Shown in pieces: positions 7,138 through 15,430 of a stretch of DNA of 18,574 bases (position 1 is the stretch's first letter; every line of letters starts with the position of its first letter). The DNA is from Chloroflexota bacterium (GTDB lineage: Bacteria > Chloroflexota > Ktedonobacteria > Ktedonobacterales > Ktedonobacteraceae). A model generated the notes under the pieces. It was not told where the DNA came from. It made no database searches and saw nothing but the letters and a program-made list of their open reading frames with translations. The position numbers were made by a program, and so were the translations under genes. The stretch covers positions 1 through 18,574 of the forward strand of contig DAHVFL010000026.1 in NCBI GenBank assembly GCA_027316975.1. The letters are read 5' to 3'.

Positions 7138-8529
7138 ATGGACACACCCGACAACTATTACGCCACCCTGGGCGTACCCATAGACGCGGATAGCGACACC
7201 ATCAAACGGGCCTACCGCCAACTGGCGCGCCGCTACCACCCTGACCTGACCGGAGAAGAGGGCGCGCTACAGATGAAGCGCGTCAATCGCGCCTACGATG
7301 TCTTGAGCGACCCTGAGAAACGGCTGAACTACGATACCATAATTGGCGGGGTAATTGACCTGCGCAGAGGCGCTATTGTGCGCCCGCGCCCCGTACAGCG
7401 CAAAATGGAAGACGCCGGCGACCTCGAATTTTCCGGTCTCAGCATCTTCAGCACCAGGGGGCCATTTCACGCCGGGCCAAAGCTGCGCGCGCAACTGGGC
7501 GTCATTTCATCACTCAACAGCGCGCAAACAGAGCAGGGATTGCTGGTCGCAGCCGGGTCGCTGGACGGCAAGGGCCTGATCTGGCAGGCAGGCAGCGCGA
7601 ACACACCCGCCATTTTCACCACCGGTGCCGCGTTAACCGTTGAATCGCTGCGTGAAATGCGTATCTCCGAACGAGGGAACATGGTTGCAGCCTGGGGTCG
7701 GCTCGGCCTGCACATCTGGAACGCCCATACCGGCGTATTACTGTGGAGCTATGCTCTGGGACAGCGCGCCGTCTCCGCCCACTTTTCCTTTGACCTGGTA
7801 ATGCCGGAAACGCCCGGCGGCGAACAGGCAGTCTGGCTGGCCCTGCCGTTGCTGCGCCAAGACCCCCGCGCCCCACGCGCTCAAAGCGTGCGTGGAACCG
7901 GCATACTCAAACACACTATTGGCGCGGACGCCTCTGAATTGAGCGAACCCATAGTATGCGCGGAAGACGAGATCGAGAAGCGGCAATTCTGGGCCATCCG
8001 CCTGCGAGCGCTCGCGCCCGGTGCGCGCACCCTGCTCACCCTCTCCTGCGCTCATGTACCAGGCGAGCAAAAAGAAATGGTGATTATCCGGCGTTGGGAC
8101 ATACAGGCCCGCGCAAAATCGCGTTTCCGCGAACGCCCGCAGCCGCGCATCACCGGCTCCTTGATCGCCGGTCTCTGCGCCGCCTGCGCTCCTCCCTACG
8201 CGGTTACACCAGATACACGCTCGCTCGCGTTTGTGTATGCAGGAACGACTATTCGTTTGTACGACACGCTCGCAGGCACATTCACCGAATTACCATGCGG
8301 AACCATGGGAGCCAGCTCCCGGCTGGCGATCTCTCCTGACGCGCAATGGGTAGCAGTAGCGCGCGAGGATAGCGAAATCAACGAAGGCGTGATCGACCTG
8401 TGGTCAGTAGCCAACGCTCAAATCGCGCAAAAATTCTACCATCCCTGGCAAATAAGCGCGCTGCATTTCGCCCAGGGGCAACTGCTGGTCGCGCTCACAG
8501 ATGGTACAATACAGATATGGAACGCATAG
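7138..8529 (+). CDS. J-domain protein fused to a WD40-type beta-propeller
   Basis: From ATG 7138 the protein has 463 residues. Residues 6-66 are a J domain: NYYATLGVPIDADSDTIKRA, YRQLARRYHPDLTG with H34-P35-D36, and NRAYDVLSDPEKRLNYD. The rest (about 95-463) shows propeller-like strands ending in LIWQAG, HIWNAHTG, IRLYDTLAG, IDLWSVANAQ and IQIWNA, with AVAREDSEINEG and LLVALTDG stretches typical of WD40 blades. There is no G/F region, zinc finger or DnaJ substrate domain, so it is not a general DnaJ. J domains stimulate Hsp70 ATPase; the propeller would supply a specific client or scaffold, which is inference. The frame stays open upstream to an ATG at 6988, adding 50 residues with a duplicated KSIRFRIL. 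I prefer 7138 because the J domain then starts at the N-terminus. No Shine-Dalgarno precedes either start. Confidence 0.82.
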   Translation: MDTPDNYYATLGVPIDADSDTIKRAYRQLARRYHPDLTGEEGALQMKRVNRAYDVLSDPEKRLNYDTIIGGVIDLRRGAIVRPRPVQRKMEDAGDLEFSGLSIFSTRGPFHAGPKLRAQLGVISSLNSAQTEQGLLVAAGSLDGKGLIWQAGSANTPAIFTTGAALTVESLREMRISERGNMVAAWGRLGLHIWNAHTGVLLWSYALGQRAVSAHFSFDLVMPETPGGEQAVWLALPLLRQDPRAPRAQSVRGTGILKHTIGADASELSEPIVCAEDEIEKRQFWAIRLRALAPGARTLLTLSCAHVPGEQKEMVIIRRWDIQARAKSRFRERPQPRITGSLIAGLCAACAPPYAVTPDTRSLAFVYAGTTIRLYDTLAGTFTELPCGTMGASSRLAISPDAQWVAVAREDSEINEGVIDLWSVANAQIAQKFYHPWQISALHFAQGQLLVALTDGTIQIWNA

Positions 8530-8640
8530 ATTTGTTGCTATTTAGCTCACCGTTCGTTCCTGTATGTAGGCTAAATGCGTGATTACTGTAGGAATTATCC
8601 AAATTTGTAACGCGCTCCCAGAGAAGCGAGGTAGAAGCAC

Positions 8641-9387
8641 ATGCGTATTTCGGTTGTTGTCCCGGTCTACAACGAAGAAGAAACGGTCGCCCAGGTCCTT
8701 GAGTCACTATCAAAGGTGCCGCTTGATCTGGAGGTAGTTGTCATCGATGATGCATCAACCGACCGCACCTGGGAAATTTTGCAAGAATTACGCACGCGGG
8801 AAGCATTTGCCACCTATCGCTTTGTGCGTCATGACTACAACCAGGGCAAAGGCGCTGGTCTGCGCACCGGCTTCGGCCTCGTCAGTGGCGACATCGTGAC
8901 AGTGCAGGATGCCGACATGGAATACGACCCCCAGGACCTGCCGGCCCTCGTGCGTAAATGGCAGGAGGCGGGTGACGAGAAAGTTGCTATCTACGGCAGG
9001 CGCGACCTGTCCCCACAGAAGTTCACCACGCGCTGGGGCAATAAATTCCTCACCACCATCACCAATCTACTCTACGGATGCCATATTCACGACATGGAAA
9101 CCTGTTACAAAATGATGCCCGGTGCCCTGGCGCGCGCCCTGCCCATGGAAGGCCGCCGCTTTGAAATCGAACCAGAGATCACCGCGTGTATCGTGCAGGC
9201 CGGCTATAAAATTCTGGAAGTGCCCATCAGCTATTCCCCGCGCAAAGCCAAAAAACTTTCCCCTTTCAAGGACGGCTGGCCCGCGCTCGCCATGCTGCTG
9301 CGCCGCCGCTTCATCAAACGCTTTCGTTTTACCGCCCCTGCCCGGGTAGAGGTGCGCGAATCACAAACCACCAGCGTGCCGAAATAA
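8641..9387 (+). CDS. Family 2 glycosyltransferase (DPM1/polyprenyl-phosphate type)
   Basis: The protein has 248 residues with a GT-A fold of family 2. The N-terminal VVVPVYNEEETV (5-16) and VVIDDASTDRTW (33-44) bind the nucleotide sugar, and the DXD-like QDADMEYDP (89-97) binds metal. GRRDLSP, DMETCYKM and RRFEIEPEIT match dolichyl/undecaprenyl-phosphate sugar transferases. There is no C-terminal membrane pair, so it would be a peripheral enzyme acting at the inner face of the membrane. A GAGGT ribosome binding site lies about 10 nt upstream. It is 21 bp before the dehydrogenase gene and probably cotranscribed, although no shared pathway is obvious. Donor and acceptor cannot be decided. Confidence 0.93.
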   Translation: MRISVVVPVYNEEETVAQVLESLSKVPLDLEVVVIDDASTDRTWEILQELRTREAFATYRFVRHDYNQGKGAGLRTGFGLVSGDIVTVQDADMEYDPQDLPALVRKWQEAGDEKVAIYGRRDLSPQKFTTRWGNKFLTTITNLLYGCHIHDMETCYKMMPGALARALPMEGRRFEIEPEITACIVQAGYKILEVPISYSPRKAKKLSPFKDGWPALAMLLRRRFIKRFRFTAPARVEVRESQTTSVPK

Positions 9388-9408
9388 AACTATTTTAGGG
9401 AGGTCACA

Positions 9409-10404
9409 ATGTCAGCACGTCCGAAGATTCTGGTCACACAGAAAGTGCCAGACCCCGCGTATCCACTGCTGGAAGCTATTGGCGATGTAGAAGCCACCAT
9501 GGAAGAAGGGGTAATCTGGCCCTACGAAGAACTCCTGCGCCGCGGCCCCGGTCACGACTATATTTACAGCCTGCTCACCGATAACATCGACGCGCATTTC
9601 CTCGAAACCTGCGCCGCCAGCACGCCAGCCCTCAAAATGGTCGCGAACATGGCAGTCGGCTTCAATAACATTGATGTCGATGCCGCAACGCGCCTGGGCA
9701 TCGCCGTGAGCAACACCCCCGGCGTCCTTTCCGACACCACCGGCGACCTCGCCTTTGCACTCCTGATGGCGACCGCCCGCCGCATTCCCGAAGCGGAACG
9801 CTTCTTACGCGCAGGCAAATATACCGGTTGGGGTCCGCTGCTCTTCTGTGGCGCCGAGGTTCATCATTCCACGCTTGGCCTGATCGGCGCGGGACGAATC
9901 GGCAAAATCATGTCAAAACGCGCCAGTGGCTTCGAGATGAATACCCTTTACTTTGACGTGTACCGCATGTCGCCCGCAGACGAAGCGCAGTACAACATGA
10001 CCTACCTGCCCATGGATGAAGTATTGCAGCAGGCCGATTTCATCAGCGTCCACACACCCTACATGCCCTCCACGCACCACCTGATTAGCGAGCGCGAGTT
10101 TCATTTGATGAAACCCACCGCCATCCTCATCAACACCGCGCGCGGCCCCATCGTTGATGAAAAAGCTCTCGTCAGAGCCTTGCAAGCAGGCAAGATCGCG
10201 GGCGCGGGCCTGGATGTCTTCGAAAACGAACCAGCCATCGAACCGGAACTGCTCAGCATGGAAAACGTGGTTTTGCTGCCCCACATCGCCAGCGCCTCGC
10301 TCAAAACGCGCACCCTCATGGCGACCATGGCAAGCGATAACATCGTAGCGCATTTTCACGGCCAGCGCCCACCAAACATTCTCAACCCCGAAGTTCTACA
10401 ATAA
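9409..10404 (+). CDS. D-isomer-specific 2-hydroxyacid dehydrogenase (glyoxylate/hydroxypyruvate reductase-like)
   Basis: The protein has 331 residues, the usual length for GyaR/GHPR-type enzymes. It reduces 2-oxoacids such as glyoxylate or hydroxypyruvate with NAD(P)H. Motifs: NMAVGFNNIDVDAA and SNTPGVLSDTTGDLA in the substrate domain; the dinucleotide-binding LGLIGAGRIGK with GxGxxG at 160-165; NTARGPIVDE with catalytic Arg245; VFENEP with Glu274; LLPHIASAS with His292. Arg, Glu and His complete the family triad. The SD GGGAGGT before ATG 9409 is strong. The stop is only 9 bp from the stop of the convergent gene on the other strand, and no hairpin separates them. The residue after the second glycine of the Rossmann motif does not settle NADH versus NADPH preference. 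Confidence 0.94.
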   Translation: MSARPKILVTQKVPDPAYPLLEAIGDVEATMEEGVIWPYEELLRRGPGHDYIYSLLTDNIDAHFLETCAASTPALKMVANMAVGFNNIDVDAATRLGIAVSNTPGVLSDTTGDLAFALLMATARRIPEAERFLRAGKYTGWGPLLFCGAEVHHSTLGLIGAGRIGKIMSKRASGFEMNTLYFDVYRMSPADEAQYNMTYLPMDEVLQQADFISVHTPYMPSTHHLISEREFHLMKPTAILINTARGPIVDEKALVRALQAGKIAGAGLDVFENEPAIEPELLSMENVVLLPHIASASLKTRTLMATMASDNIVAHFHGQRPPNILNPEVLQ

Positions 10405-10413
10405 CCACATCCA

Positions 10414-12711
10414 CTAGCTTACAACCACCGTCACCGTGACCACCACTGGCGCAGCCGGGTTTACGGTGGCGGTATCGCTCAGGGTCAACGTAGCGGTAAA
10501 AGTGCCTGGGGACAGGTTTGTGCTATCACTTTGCACGTTGATCAAATCCGCGCCGCCAGGGTTAAGCGTGGTCCCCCCGGCATTATCCACCGTAAGCCAT
10601 GAAACTGGAGATCCGTTGGTAATCGTAAGCGACCAGTGTAGCGGCGCGGACCCCGCGTCCGTCAGCAGGATTAACTGTGTTGAGACCGGAATTGCCTTCG
10701 TTTGATTGAAAATAAACTGGCTCTGATTGAGGCTGATGACCGCCTGGTTGACGATAGTAAACGTCACCTTGACCTGCTGGCTCTTTACAGGCGTTCCCGC
10801 GTCGGTATCAATTATCGTAATCAGCGCGTTCAACGTGCCTGCGCCTGCCTGCGCAATAGACGGGACAACGGTAATAGCCACGCTCTTCAAAGGTCCCAGC
10901 GTCCCACTCGCTTGCGATACAGGAGCATACATTTTGCCGTTAGCATCCTCAAGAATACCCCAGTTCAAAGGCGCATTGCCGGCATTGGTGAGAGTAAAAC
11001 TCTGGGCGCGTGGATTCTGGCCCATAATTGCATGAAAACTCAACCCCCCCGTCGAGATTGCCACCTTCGCGACAGGCGGCGGATTGACGTTCAATGTCAC
11101 CATCACAGGCGTCGCCGATGCCCCTGCATAGCTAAAAGTAATCGTCCCCTGGTACGAGCCAACACGCCAACCTGCCGAAACGGCGCTTACCGTCATAGTG
11201 CTCGCTGCCCCCGTCGCCAGGTATCCAGAACTGGAAGAGAGCGCAAGCCAGTTTCCCCCACTCGTAGTCGATACAGTAGCCATCCAGTTAAGACCCTGTC
11301 CGCCCGCATTCTGGATAGTAATGGCCTGCGTGCCAGGATTTGTCACCGTGTCACCCGTAAAAGTGAAGGCTGCATTCGAAATTACCAGATTAGCCGAAGC
11401 AGGATTCACCCCCATAGTCACCGTCAGCGTCAGGGCAGGATTCTTGCTATCCTGCTGTGTAAAGCGAATATGCCCGGTGTACAATTTCGGCGCCAGGTTA
11501 CTGCGATCCACCGTAACGACCACCTGCTGACCACCCGCGTAACTCCCACTGGGAGGAGTAAGTTTCAACCAGTCTGGCGAATCGCTGCTGCCCTGCCAGT
11601 TCACCAGACCACCCCCAACATTCGTAAGTGTAATGCCTTTACGCGAAACCACACCCGCGCTATCCTCGCCCAGATCAATATGGTTGAGCGCCAGTTGCAA
11701 AAGCGGCGGAGCCGCCGGCGTCTTTTGCACAACGACGCTCATAGACGCTCTATGGCTCTGCTCATCTGTAGCATAGATGACATGCGGACCAACCGCCCAG
11801 TCTTGCCCTACCGTAATCGATACAACAAAGTTGCCCGTGCTAAAAGTAGGCGTCTGTAAAGGATTCCCACGAACATCCAGCACAGCGCTATTCGTATCGC
11901 GGGTAATCTTCACCATAGCATTCGCCTCAAACCTGCTGCCATAGAGCAACAATGTGCCATTCACGCGCAGCTGCCCTCCCCATTCCGCCGTCAATTGCGG
12001 CTTTAAGGCGGGCGCTGGCTTGCTGTCAAGCAGGAGAAAACTGAGAATACCAGTTGCCACCACAAACAAGAAACACGAGAGTATTAAAAGCAGGCGCACA
12101 CCCACGTTCCGCTGCTTATTTCCTGGCGCGCGCGTTGCCAGCGCGAGCGGGCGAGCACCGGTCATGGTAGCTGTAGACACTGAAGTACGGGCAGTTTCCA
12201 AATCGCGCTCTGTCTCACTTTGCTCCAGCGAAGGCTCGCGAAAGATCTGCGCGCTGCGCTGCTGGCGGGGCGTCAGTACAGGCATCAATGATGCCACCTG
12301 ACGTTTTGGCAGAGCAACGGGCGCGGACGTACCAGGCATATCTGGCACCGTTGAGTACGTCAGATCTTCCACTTCCTCTACATCGAGCGCGGGCTGCGCG
12401 GAGAGCGGCGCGCGCTGCACCGGCAAAAAGCTTGACTGGTACGGCTCATCTTCAGGATGCAGACCGGCATAGTGACCTGCGCGGTGCGGCGAAAGTTGAG
12501 TAGGTGGCAAGGGTGACAGGGGCGACCCGCCTGGCGAGGAAGGGGTGCTCGCATGTGAAGGCGCAGAGACCGTCTCACCGGGAAGCAAAACGCCAGTCTG
12601 CCGTGATTTTGTCTGCGCTACTGGCAAGAAGTCATACCCGCCACACCGGCCGCATGTTTGCGCATCCGCGCGCAACAACTTATGGCAGCGTTGACAGCGT
12701 TTGATCTCCAT
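10414..12711 (-). CDS. Membrane-anchored protein: zinc ribbon, one TM helix, about four BACON/Ig-like domains
   Basis: The protein has 765 residues. It starts with a zinc ribbon (CQRC at 6-9 and CGRC at 20-23), followed by a low-complexity Ser/Pro/Thr-rich cytoplasmic linker (30-200). One hydrophobic helix (about 204-228) should span the membrane with the N-terminus inside. The outer part begins with an Ig-like domain (235-330) and then about four repeats of roughly 100 residues. These have the BACON-like pattern W-L-x-(L/V)-x-P-x-S-G ... L-x-P-G-x-Y-x-G-x-I: DWLKLTPPSGSYAGG, NWLALSSSSGYLATG, APVSQASGTLG and SWLTVDNAGGTTLNPGG. Such modules often mediate binding at the cell surface. GAGGAGGG lies just before ATG 12711. 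The gene is alone on its strand. The function is unknown; a sensor or adhesion role is a guess. Confidence 0.88.
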   Translation of the reverse strand: MEIKRCQRCHKLLRADAQTCGRCGGYDFLPVAQTKSRQTGVLLPGETVSAPSHASTPSSPGGSPLSPLPPTQLSPHRAGHYAGLHPEDEPYQSSFLPVQRAPLSAQPALDVEEVEDLTYSTVPDMPGTSAPVALPKRQVASLMPVLTPRQQRSAQIFREPSLEQSETERDLETARTSVSTATMTGARPLALATRAPGNKQRNVGVRLLLILSCFLFVVATGILSFLLLDSKPAPALKPQLTAEWGGQLRVNGTLLLYGSRFEANAMVKITRDTNSAVLDVRGNPLQTPTFSTGNFVVSITVGQDWAVGPHVIYATDEQSHRASMSVVVQKTPAAPPLLQLALNHIDLGEDSAGVVSRKGITLTNVGGGLVNWQGSSDSPDWLKLTPPSGSYAGGQQVVVTVDRSNLAPKLYTGHIRFTQQDSKNPALTLTVTMGVNPASANLVISNAAFTFTGDTVTNPGTQAITIQNAGGQGLNWMATVSTTSGGNWLALSSSSGYLATGAASTMTVSAVSAGWRVGSYQGTITFSYAGASATPVMVTLNVNPPPVAKVAISTGGLSFHAIMGQNPRAQSFTLTNAGNAPLNWGILEDANGKMYAPVSQASGTLGPLKSVAITVVPSIAQAGAGTLNALITIIDTDAGTPVKSQQVKVTFTIVNQAVISLNQSQFIFNQTKAIPVSTQLILLTDAGSAPLHWSLTITNGSPVSWLTVDNAGGTTLNPGGADLINVQSDSTNLSPGTFTATLTLSDTATVNPAAPVVVTVTVVVS

Positions 12712-12869
12712 GCTCCCTCCTCAAGTATCCATGCCATCGAATGTCTCGTCCCGGTACTTTCAACACACCCGCTCTTCCTTACCTGAATAGACGCAACAAG
12801 GCCGCATTTTCCCAATCTACCCTCTCTACAAACCCGCCAGTATCGCTCTGCGCAATGATATATGCTGAT

Positions 12870-12900
12870 ATAATAAAACACATTTACCACCAAAACGCAA
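12870..12900 (-). promoter_or_regulatory. Possible promoter of the zinc-ribbon/BACON gene
   Basis: On the minus strand TTGCGT (12900-12895) and TATTAT (12875-12870) are separated by 19 bp, longer than ideal. The AT-rich block at 12855-12895 is the only promoter-like stretch between this gene and the repeat cluster. Nothing else is recognisable in 12712-12920. Confidence 0.3.
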
Positions 12901-12920
12901 GCATTACTCTCCCAATTTTT

Positions 12921-13171
12921 CCAGGGCGGGGGCAAGCCCCATAGACGCGAACTTTAGCGCCTGGGCGCGACCAGGGCGCGGGCTTGTCCACGCGACCAGG
13001 GCAGGGGCAAGCCCAGCCCGTACCCTATACGGAACGCAATCAGGCTTCGTGTAGGGTACGGGCTGGGCTTGCCCCTGCCCTGGTAATCGTGTAGGGTACG
13101 GGCTGGGCTGGGCTTGCCCCTGCCCTGGTAATCGGTTACGTTCGCGCTTATGGGGCTTGCCCCCGCCCTGG
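12921..13171. repeat. Nested cluster of family B palindromic repeats
   Basis: An outer inverted repeat of 31 bp (12921-12951 and 13141-13171, two mismatches; CCAGGGCGGGGGCAAGCCCC) encloses a perfect inner inverted repeat with 33-bp arms (12995-13027 and 13052-13084, 24-nt loop). A third right arm follows as a direct repeat at 13092-13129, differing by a 5-bp duplication (GGCTGGGCTGGGC). A further partial unit lies at about 12970-12990. The arms match the single hairpin at 6086-6177. No gene is present in this 544-bp intergenic stretch. Confidence 0.85.
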
Positions 13172-13199
13172 TCACCTACCCAACTTTGACACCACAAGA

Positions 13200-13205
13200 T
13201 ATAAT
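13200..13205 (+). promoter_or_regulatory. Possible -10 box of the MBL-M50-HD-scpA operon
   Basis: TATAAT at 13200-13205 is a perfect -10 hexamer 51 bp before the first gene. The nearby TTGACA (13186-13191) is only 8 bp away and cannot be its -35; no good -35 is seen at 16-18 bp. The assignment is tentative. Confidence 0.4.
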
Positions 13206-13255
13206 GTGTAGCAATCACTCAACATTTCATCGGGCTGTGGCAGGAGCAAAATAGT

Positions 13256-14185
13256 ATGACAGATGAGACATCACGTTTCAGGGCGCGTTTCTGGGGAGTG
13301 CGCGGCAGCTACCCCACCCCTGGGCCGCGCACGGTACGCTACGGGGGCAACACAAGCTGTGTTGAAGTCGAAGTCGGCTCGCAAACCATCATCCTGGACG
13401 CCGGCAGCGGCATCATCCGACTCGGCCATGATCTTCTGCGCCGTAGCGCGGACGGGCCGCTGCATATCTCGCTATTTATTACACACGGACATAGCGACCA
13501 CCTGATCGGCCTGCCTTTTTTTAATCCACTGTACGAACCACAAACACACATCGACTTCTTCGGACCGCGCATGGACAACCGTCCCATCGAGCAACTTGTA
13601 ACCCCACTTATGTCTCAACCGTATTTCCCGGTGGATATGCGGAAATTGCCCTCGCGGCGTTCCTTTTACACCCTCGACGGGCACGAGCATATCCTGTGGC
13701 GCAAGGGCGAGAGCGAACCCATCATTGCGCGCATTGCTCAACAGCCACAGGAAGGCGATGTTCATCTCATGGTTACGTTGACCAATAGCCACCCCTTAAA
13801 CGGCGCGGCCATCTATCGCATCGAATACGCCGGTCACAGCCTGGTTTACGCAACAGACGTGGAGTGGAAGGATCAGTGCGAACCAGCTTTTCTGGCTTTT
13901 GTTCATAACGCTGATGTGGTAATCCACGACGCGCAATACACCACCAGCGATTATGAGCAGACCCGTCAGGGCTTTGGACACAGCACCATCGAGATGGCAA
14001 CCGGTGTTGCTGCCGCAGCGCAGATAGGGCACCTTATCTTGTTCCACCACGAGCCGACCTACGATGACGATAAACTGGACGCCATGCAAGCCGGTGCGCG
14101 CTCGCAATTCCCGCGCACATCCTCTGCCTATGAGGGTATGGAAATCGATCTGTTAATGGATGCTCCAACGAGAGGTAAACAATGA
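13256..14185 (+). CDS. MBL-fold metallohydrolase (phosphodiesterase-like)
   Basis: The protein has 309 residues with a metallo-beta-lactamase fold. Metal ligands are visible: H77-x-H79-x-D81-H82 in THGHSDHLIGLPFF, His179 in NSHPLNG, Asp201 in VYATDVEW and His264 or His265 in LFHHEPTYDDD. The opening RFWGVRGSYPTPGPRTVRYGGNTSCVEV and the GFGHST and FHHEPTYDD motifs are typical of the group annotated as cAMP/cyclic-nucleotide phosphodiesterase-like MBL proteins, often beside signalling modules. The real substrate is not decided. AGGAG lies about 11 nt before ATG 13256. The stop overlaps the start of the next gene (ATGA at 14182-14185), so the two are probably translationally coupled. Confidence 0.92.
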   Translation: MTDETSRFRARFWGVRGSYPTPGPRTVRYGGNTSCVEVEVGSQTIILDAGSGIIRLGHDLLRRSADGPLHISLFITHGHSDHLIGLPFFNPLYEPQTHIDFFGPRMDNRPIEQLVTPLMSQPYFPVDMRKLPSRRSFYTLDGHEHILWRKGESEPIIARIAQQPQEGDVHLMVTLTNSHPLNGAAIYRIEYAGHSLVYATDVEWKDQCEPAFLAFVHNADVVIHDAQYTTSDYEQTRQGFGHSTIEMATGVAAAAQIGHLILFHHEPTYDDDKLDAMQAGARSQFPRTSSAYEGMEIDLLMDAPTRGKQ

Positions 14186-14904
14186 TAAATGTAATACTGG
14201 CCTTCATGATAATCATTTCGTTCCTGATATCATTGACACTGCATGAATTCGGGCATTCCCTGGTCGCAACCTGGCTGGGCGACCCAACCCCCCGCACCAA
14301 TGGCCGCTTGAGCCTCAATTTGCGCACGCATCTTGATCCGCTTGGCACCCTGCTTTGTGTGATTCTGGCCTTCTTTGCGATCCCCGCCGGGCCGGTAGGT
14401 CTGGGTTGGGGCAAACCGGTCAAACCCGATCCCTGGAAGCTGCGCGGCGGGCCAAATGCTGGTACCTTAATGGTCGCCCTTGGCGGCATTTTAATGAATA
14501 TAGTAGTTGGTGTGCTTGCCGCCATTGTGTTACGTCTGTTGCCAGCCTCTCTCAGTGACAACGCCCTCGTTATCCGCATTCCACAATTTATCCTGACCTT
14601 CGCCAGCGTCAATTTCAGCCTGGCAATCTTCAACCTGATCCCCCTGTACCCGCTCGATGGCTACCAGATTCTCTATACCCTGCTGCCCAATCGCCCGGCC
14701 GTAAGCTTCTCCCGATCAGCCACCTACGGGCCATTTATCATTCTCTCGCTCATTTTCCTGTTGCCATTCCTGGGGCAAATCTCCGGGCTGGGCAACTTTC
14801 CCCTGTTCCGCATCTCATACTATATCCTGCTCGGCTCGTTGAAACTGGCGTCATTGGTCAGCAGTCTCGATTTTTCCCTGCTGACCGGTCTATATTCCTT
14901 CTAA
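14182..14904 (+). CDS. Site-2 protease family membrane metalloprotease (M50)
   Basis: The protein has 240 residues and at least five hydrophobic segments. The zinc motif HEFGH (21-25) sits at the end of the first helix, and NLIPLYPLDGYQIL (151-164) supplies the third ligand, Asp159. The stretch NGRLSLNLRTHLDPLGTLL after the first helix is typical of the short bacterial M50B rhomboid-independent group that lacks PDZ and CBS domains. These enzymes cut substrates within the membrane. Family members are frequently encoded next to scpA in several phyla, which is also the case here with one HD gene between. The start overlaps the MBL gene by 4 nt. Its substrate is unknown. Confidence 0.93.
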   Translation: MINVILAFMIIISFLISLTLHEFGHSLVATWLGDPTPRTNGRLSLNLRTHLDPLGTLLCVILAFFAIPAGPVGLGWGKPVKPDPWKLRGGPNAGTLMVALGGILMNIVVGVLAAIVLRLLPASLSDNALVIRIPQFILTFASVNFSLAIFNLIPLYPLDGYQILYTLLPNRPAVSFSRSATYGPFIILSLIFLLPFLGQISGLGNFPLFRISYYILLGSLKLASLVSSLDFSLLTGLYSF

Positions 14905-14918
14905 AAACTAAAAGCGGT

Positions 14919-15428
14919 ATGAACACACTGGTTTATCGTCTCTGGCAGGTGCGCCAGCAACTCGGCTTCGTGCCACCTGTAACATCGAAAGAACATCTCG
15001 AAGTAGCCCGCTGGCTGCCAGCATCCGCGCTTCCGCTCTTTCAAAGCATGTCACGCGCCGACCAGCAACACGCGCTGCGCGTCTGCCGGGGGCTACAGGC
15101 GCGTGGGTGCGCCGACGAGGACATGCTGGCAGCCGCGCTCCTGCACGACGCAGGCAAAGCTGGCGGACGAGTACCTTTCTGGACGCGCCCCGTCATCGTG
15201 CTGGGCAAACGCTGCGCCCCGCGCCTGCTTGCGCGTCTGGCCGCTTACCCACGCGCCGGACAACCCCGGTGGCAGCAATCGCTCGGCTATGCCTGGTGGC
15301 ACGCCGAAATCGGCGCGGACCTGGCGGCGCAAGCTGGCCTGTCAGAACGCTCTGTACTCTATATTCGCACTCATCACCAGGTAAACGGCCCGGCAGCAGA
15401 ACTCCATCGTGTAGACGAGGTTTCGTAG
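14919..15428 (+). CDS. Small HD-domain protein
   Basis: The protein has 169 residues. The HD phosphohydrolase core is recognisable: HALRVCRGLQARG (first His51), LAAALLHDAGKAGGR (His76-Asp77), GYAWWHAEIGADLAAQAG (His128) and YIRTHHQ (152-153), with Asp166 near the C-terminus as a possible last ligand. HD proteins hydrolyse nucleotides or phosphodiesters, and the H-x-HD-x-D pattern supports a metal-dependent enzyme rather than a decayed copy. Many proteins of this size pattern with an M50 protease and scpA are annotated only as HD-domain proteins. It starts 14 bp after the protease gene, with a weak ribosome binding site, and ends 2 bp before scpA. Confidence 0.85.
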   Translation: MNTLVYRLWQVRQQLGFVPPVTSKEHLEVARWLPASALPLFQSMSRADQQHALRVCRGLQARGCADEDMLAAALLHDAGKAGGRVPFWTRPVIVLGKRCAPRLLARLAAYPRAGQPRWQQSLGYAWWHAEIGADLAAQAGLSERSVLYIRTHHQVNGPAAELHRVDEVS

Positions 15429-15430
15429 CT

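Noticed and set aside
10702..11859. A 385-codon open frame opposite the zinc-ribbon/BACON gene
   Set aside because: Its product is Arg/His/Thr-rich as expected for an antisense frame, while the opposite strand encodes regular repeated domains.
12921..13171. Replication origin or attachment site
   Set aside because: The region has no DnaA boxes, AT-rich unwinding element, integrase or tRNA. The repeats match another intergenic copy at 6086-6177.
13186..13205. TTGACA and TATAAT as a promoter pair before the MBL gene
   Set aside because: They are 8 bp apart, too close for a sigma70-type pair; only the -10 hexamer is kept, as tentative.
15107..15430. N-terminal extension of scpA by 108 codons
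   Set aside because: It overlaps most of the HD gene in another frame, is Arg-rich, and ScpA family members begin close to ATG 15431.
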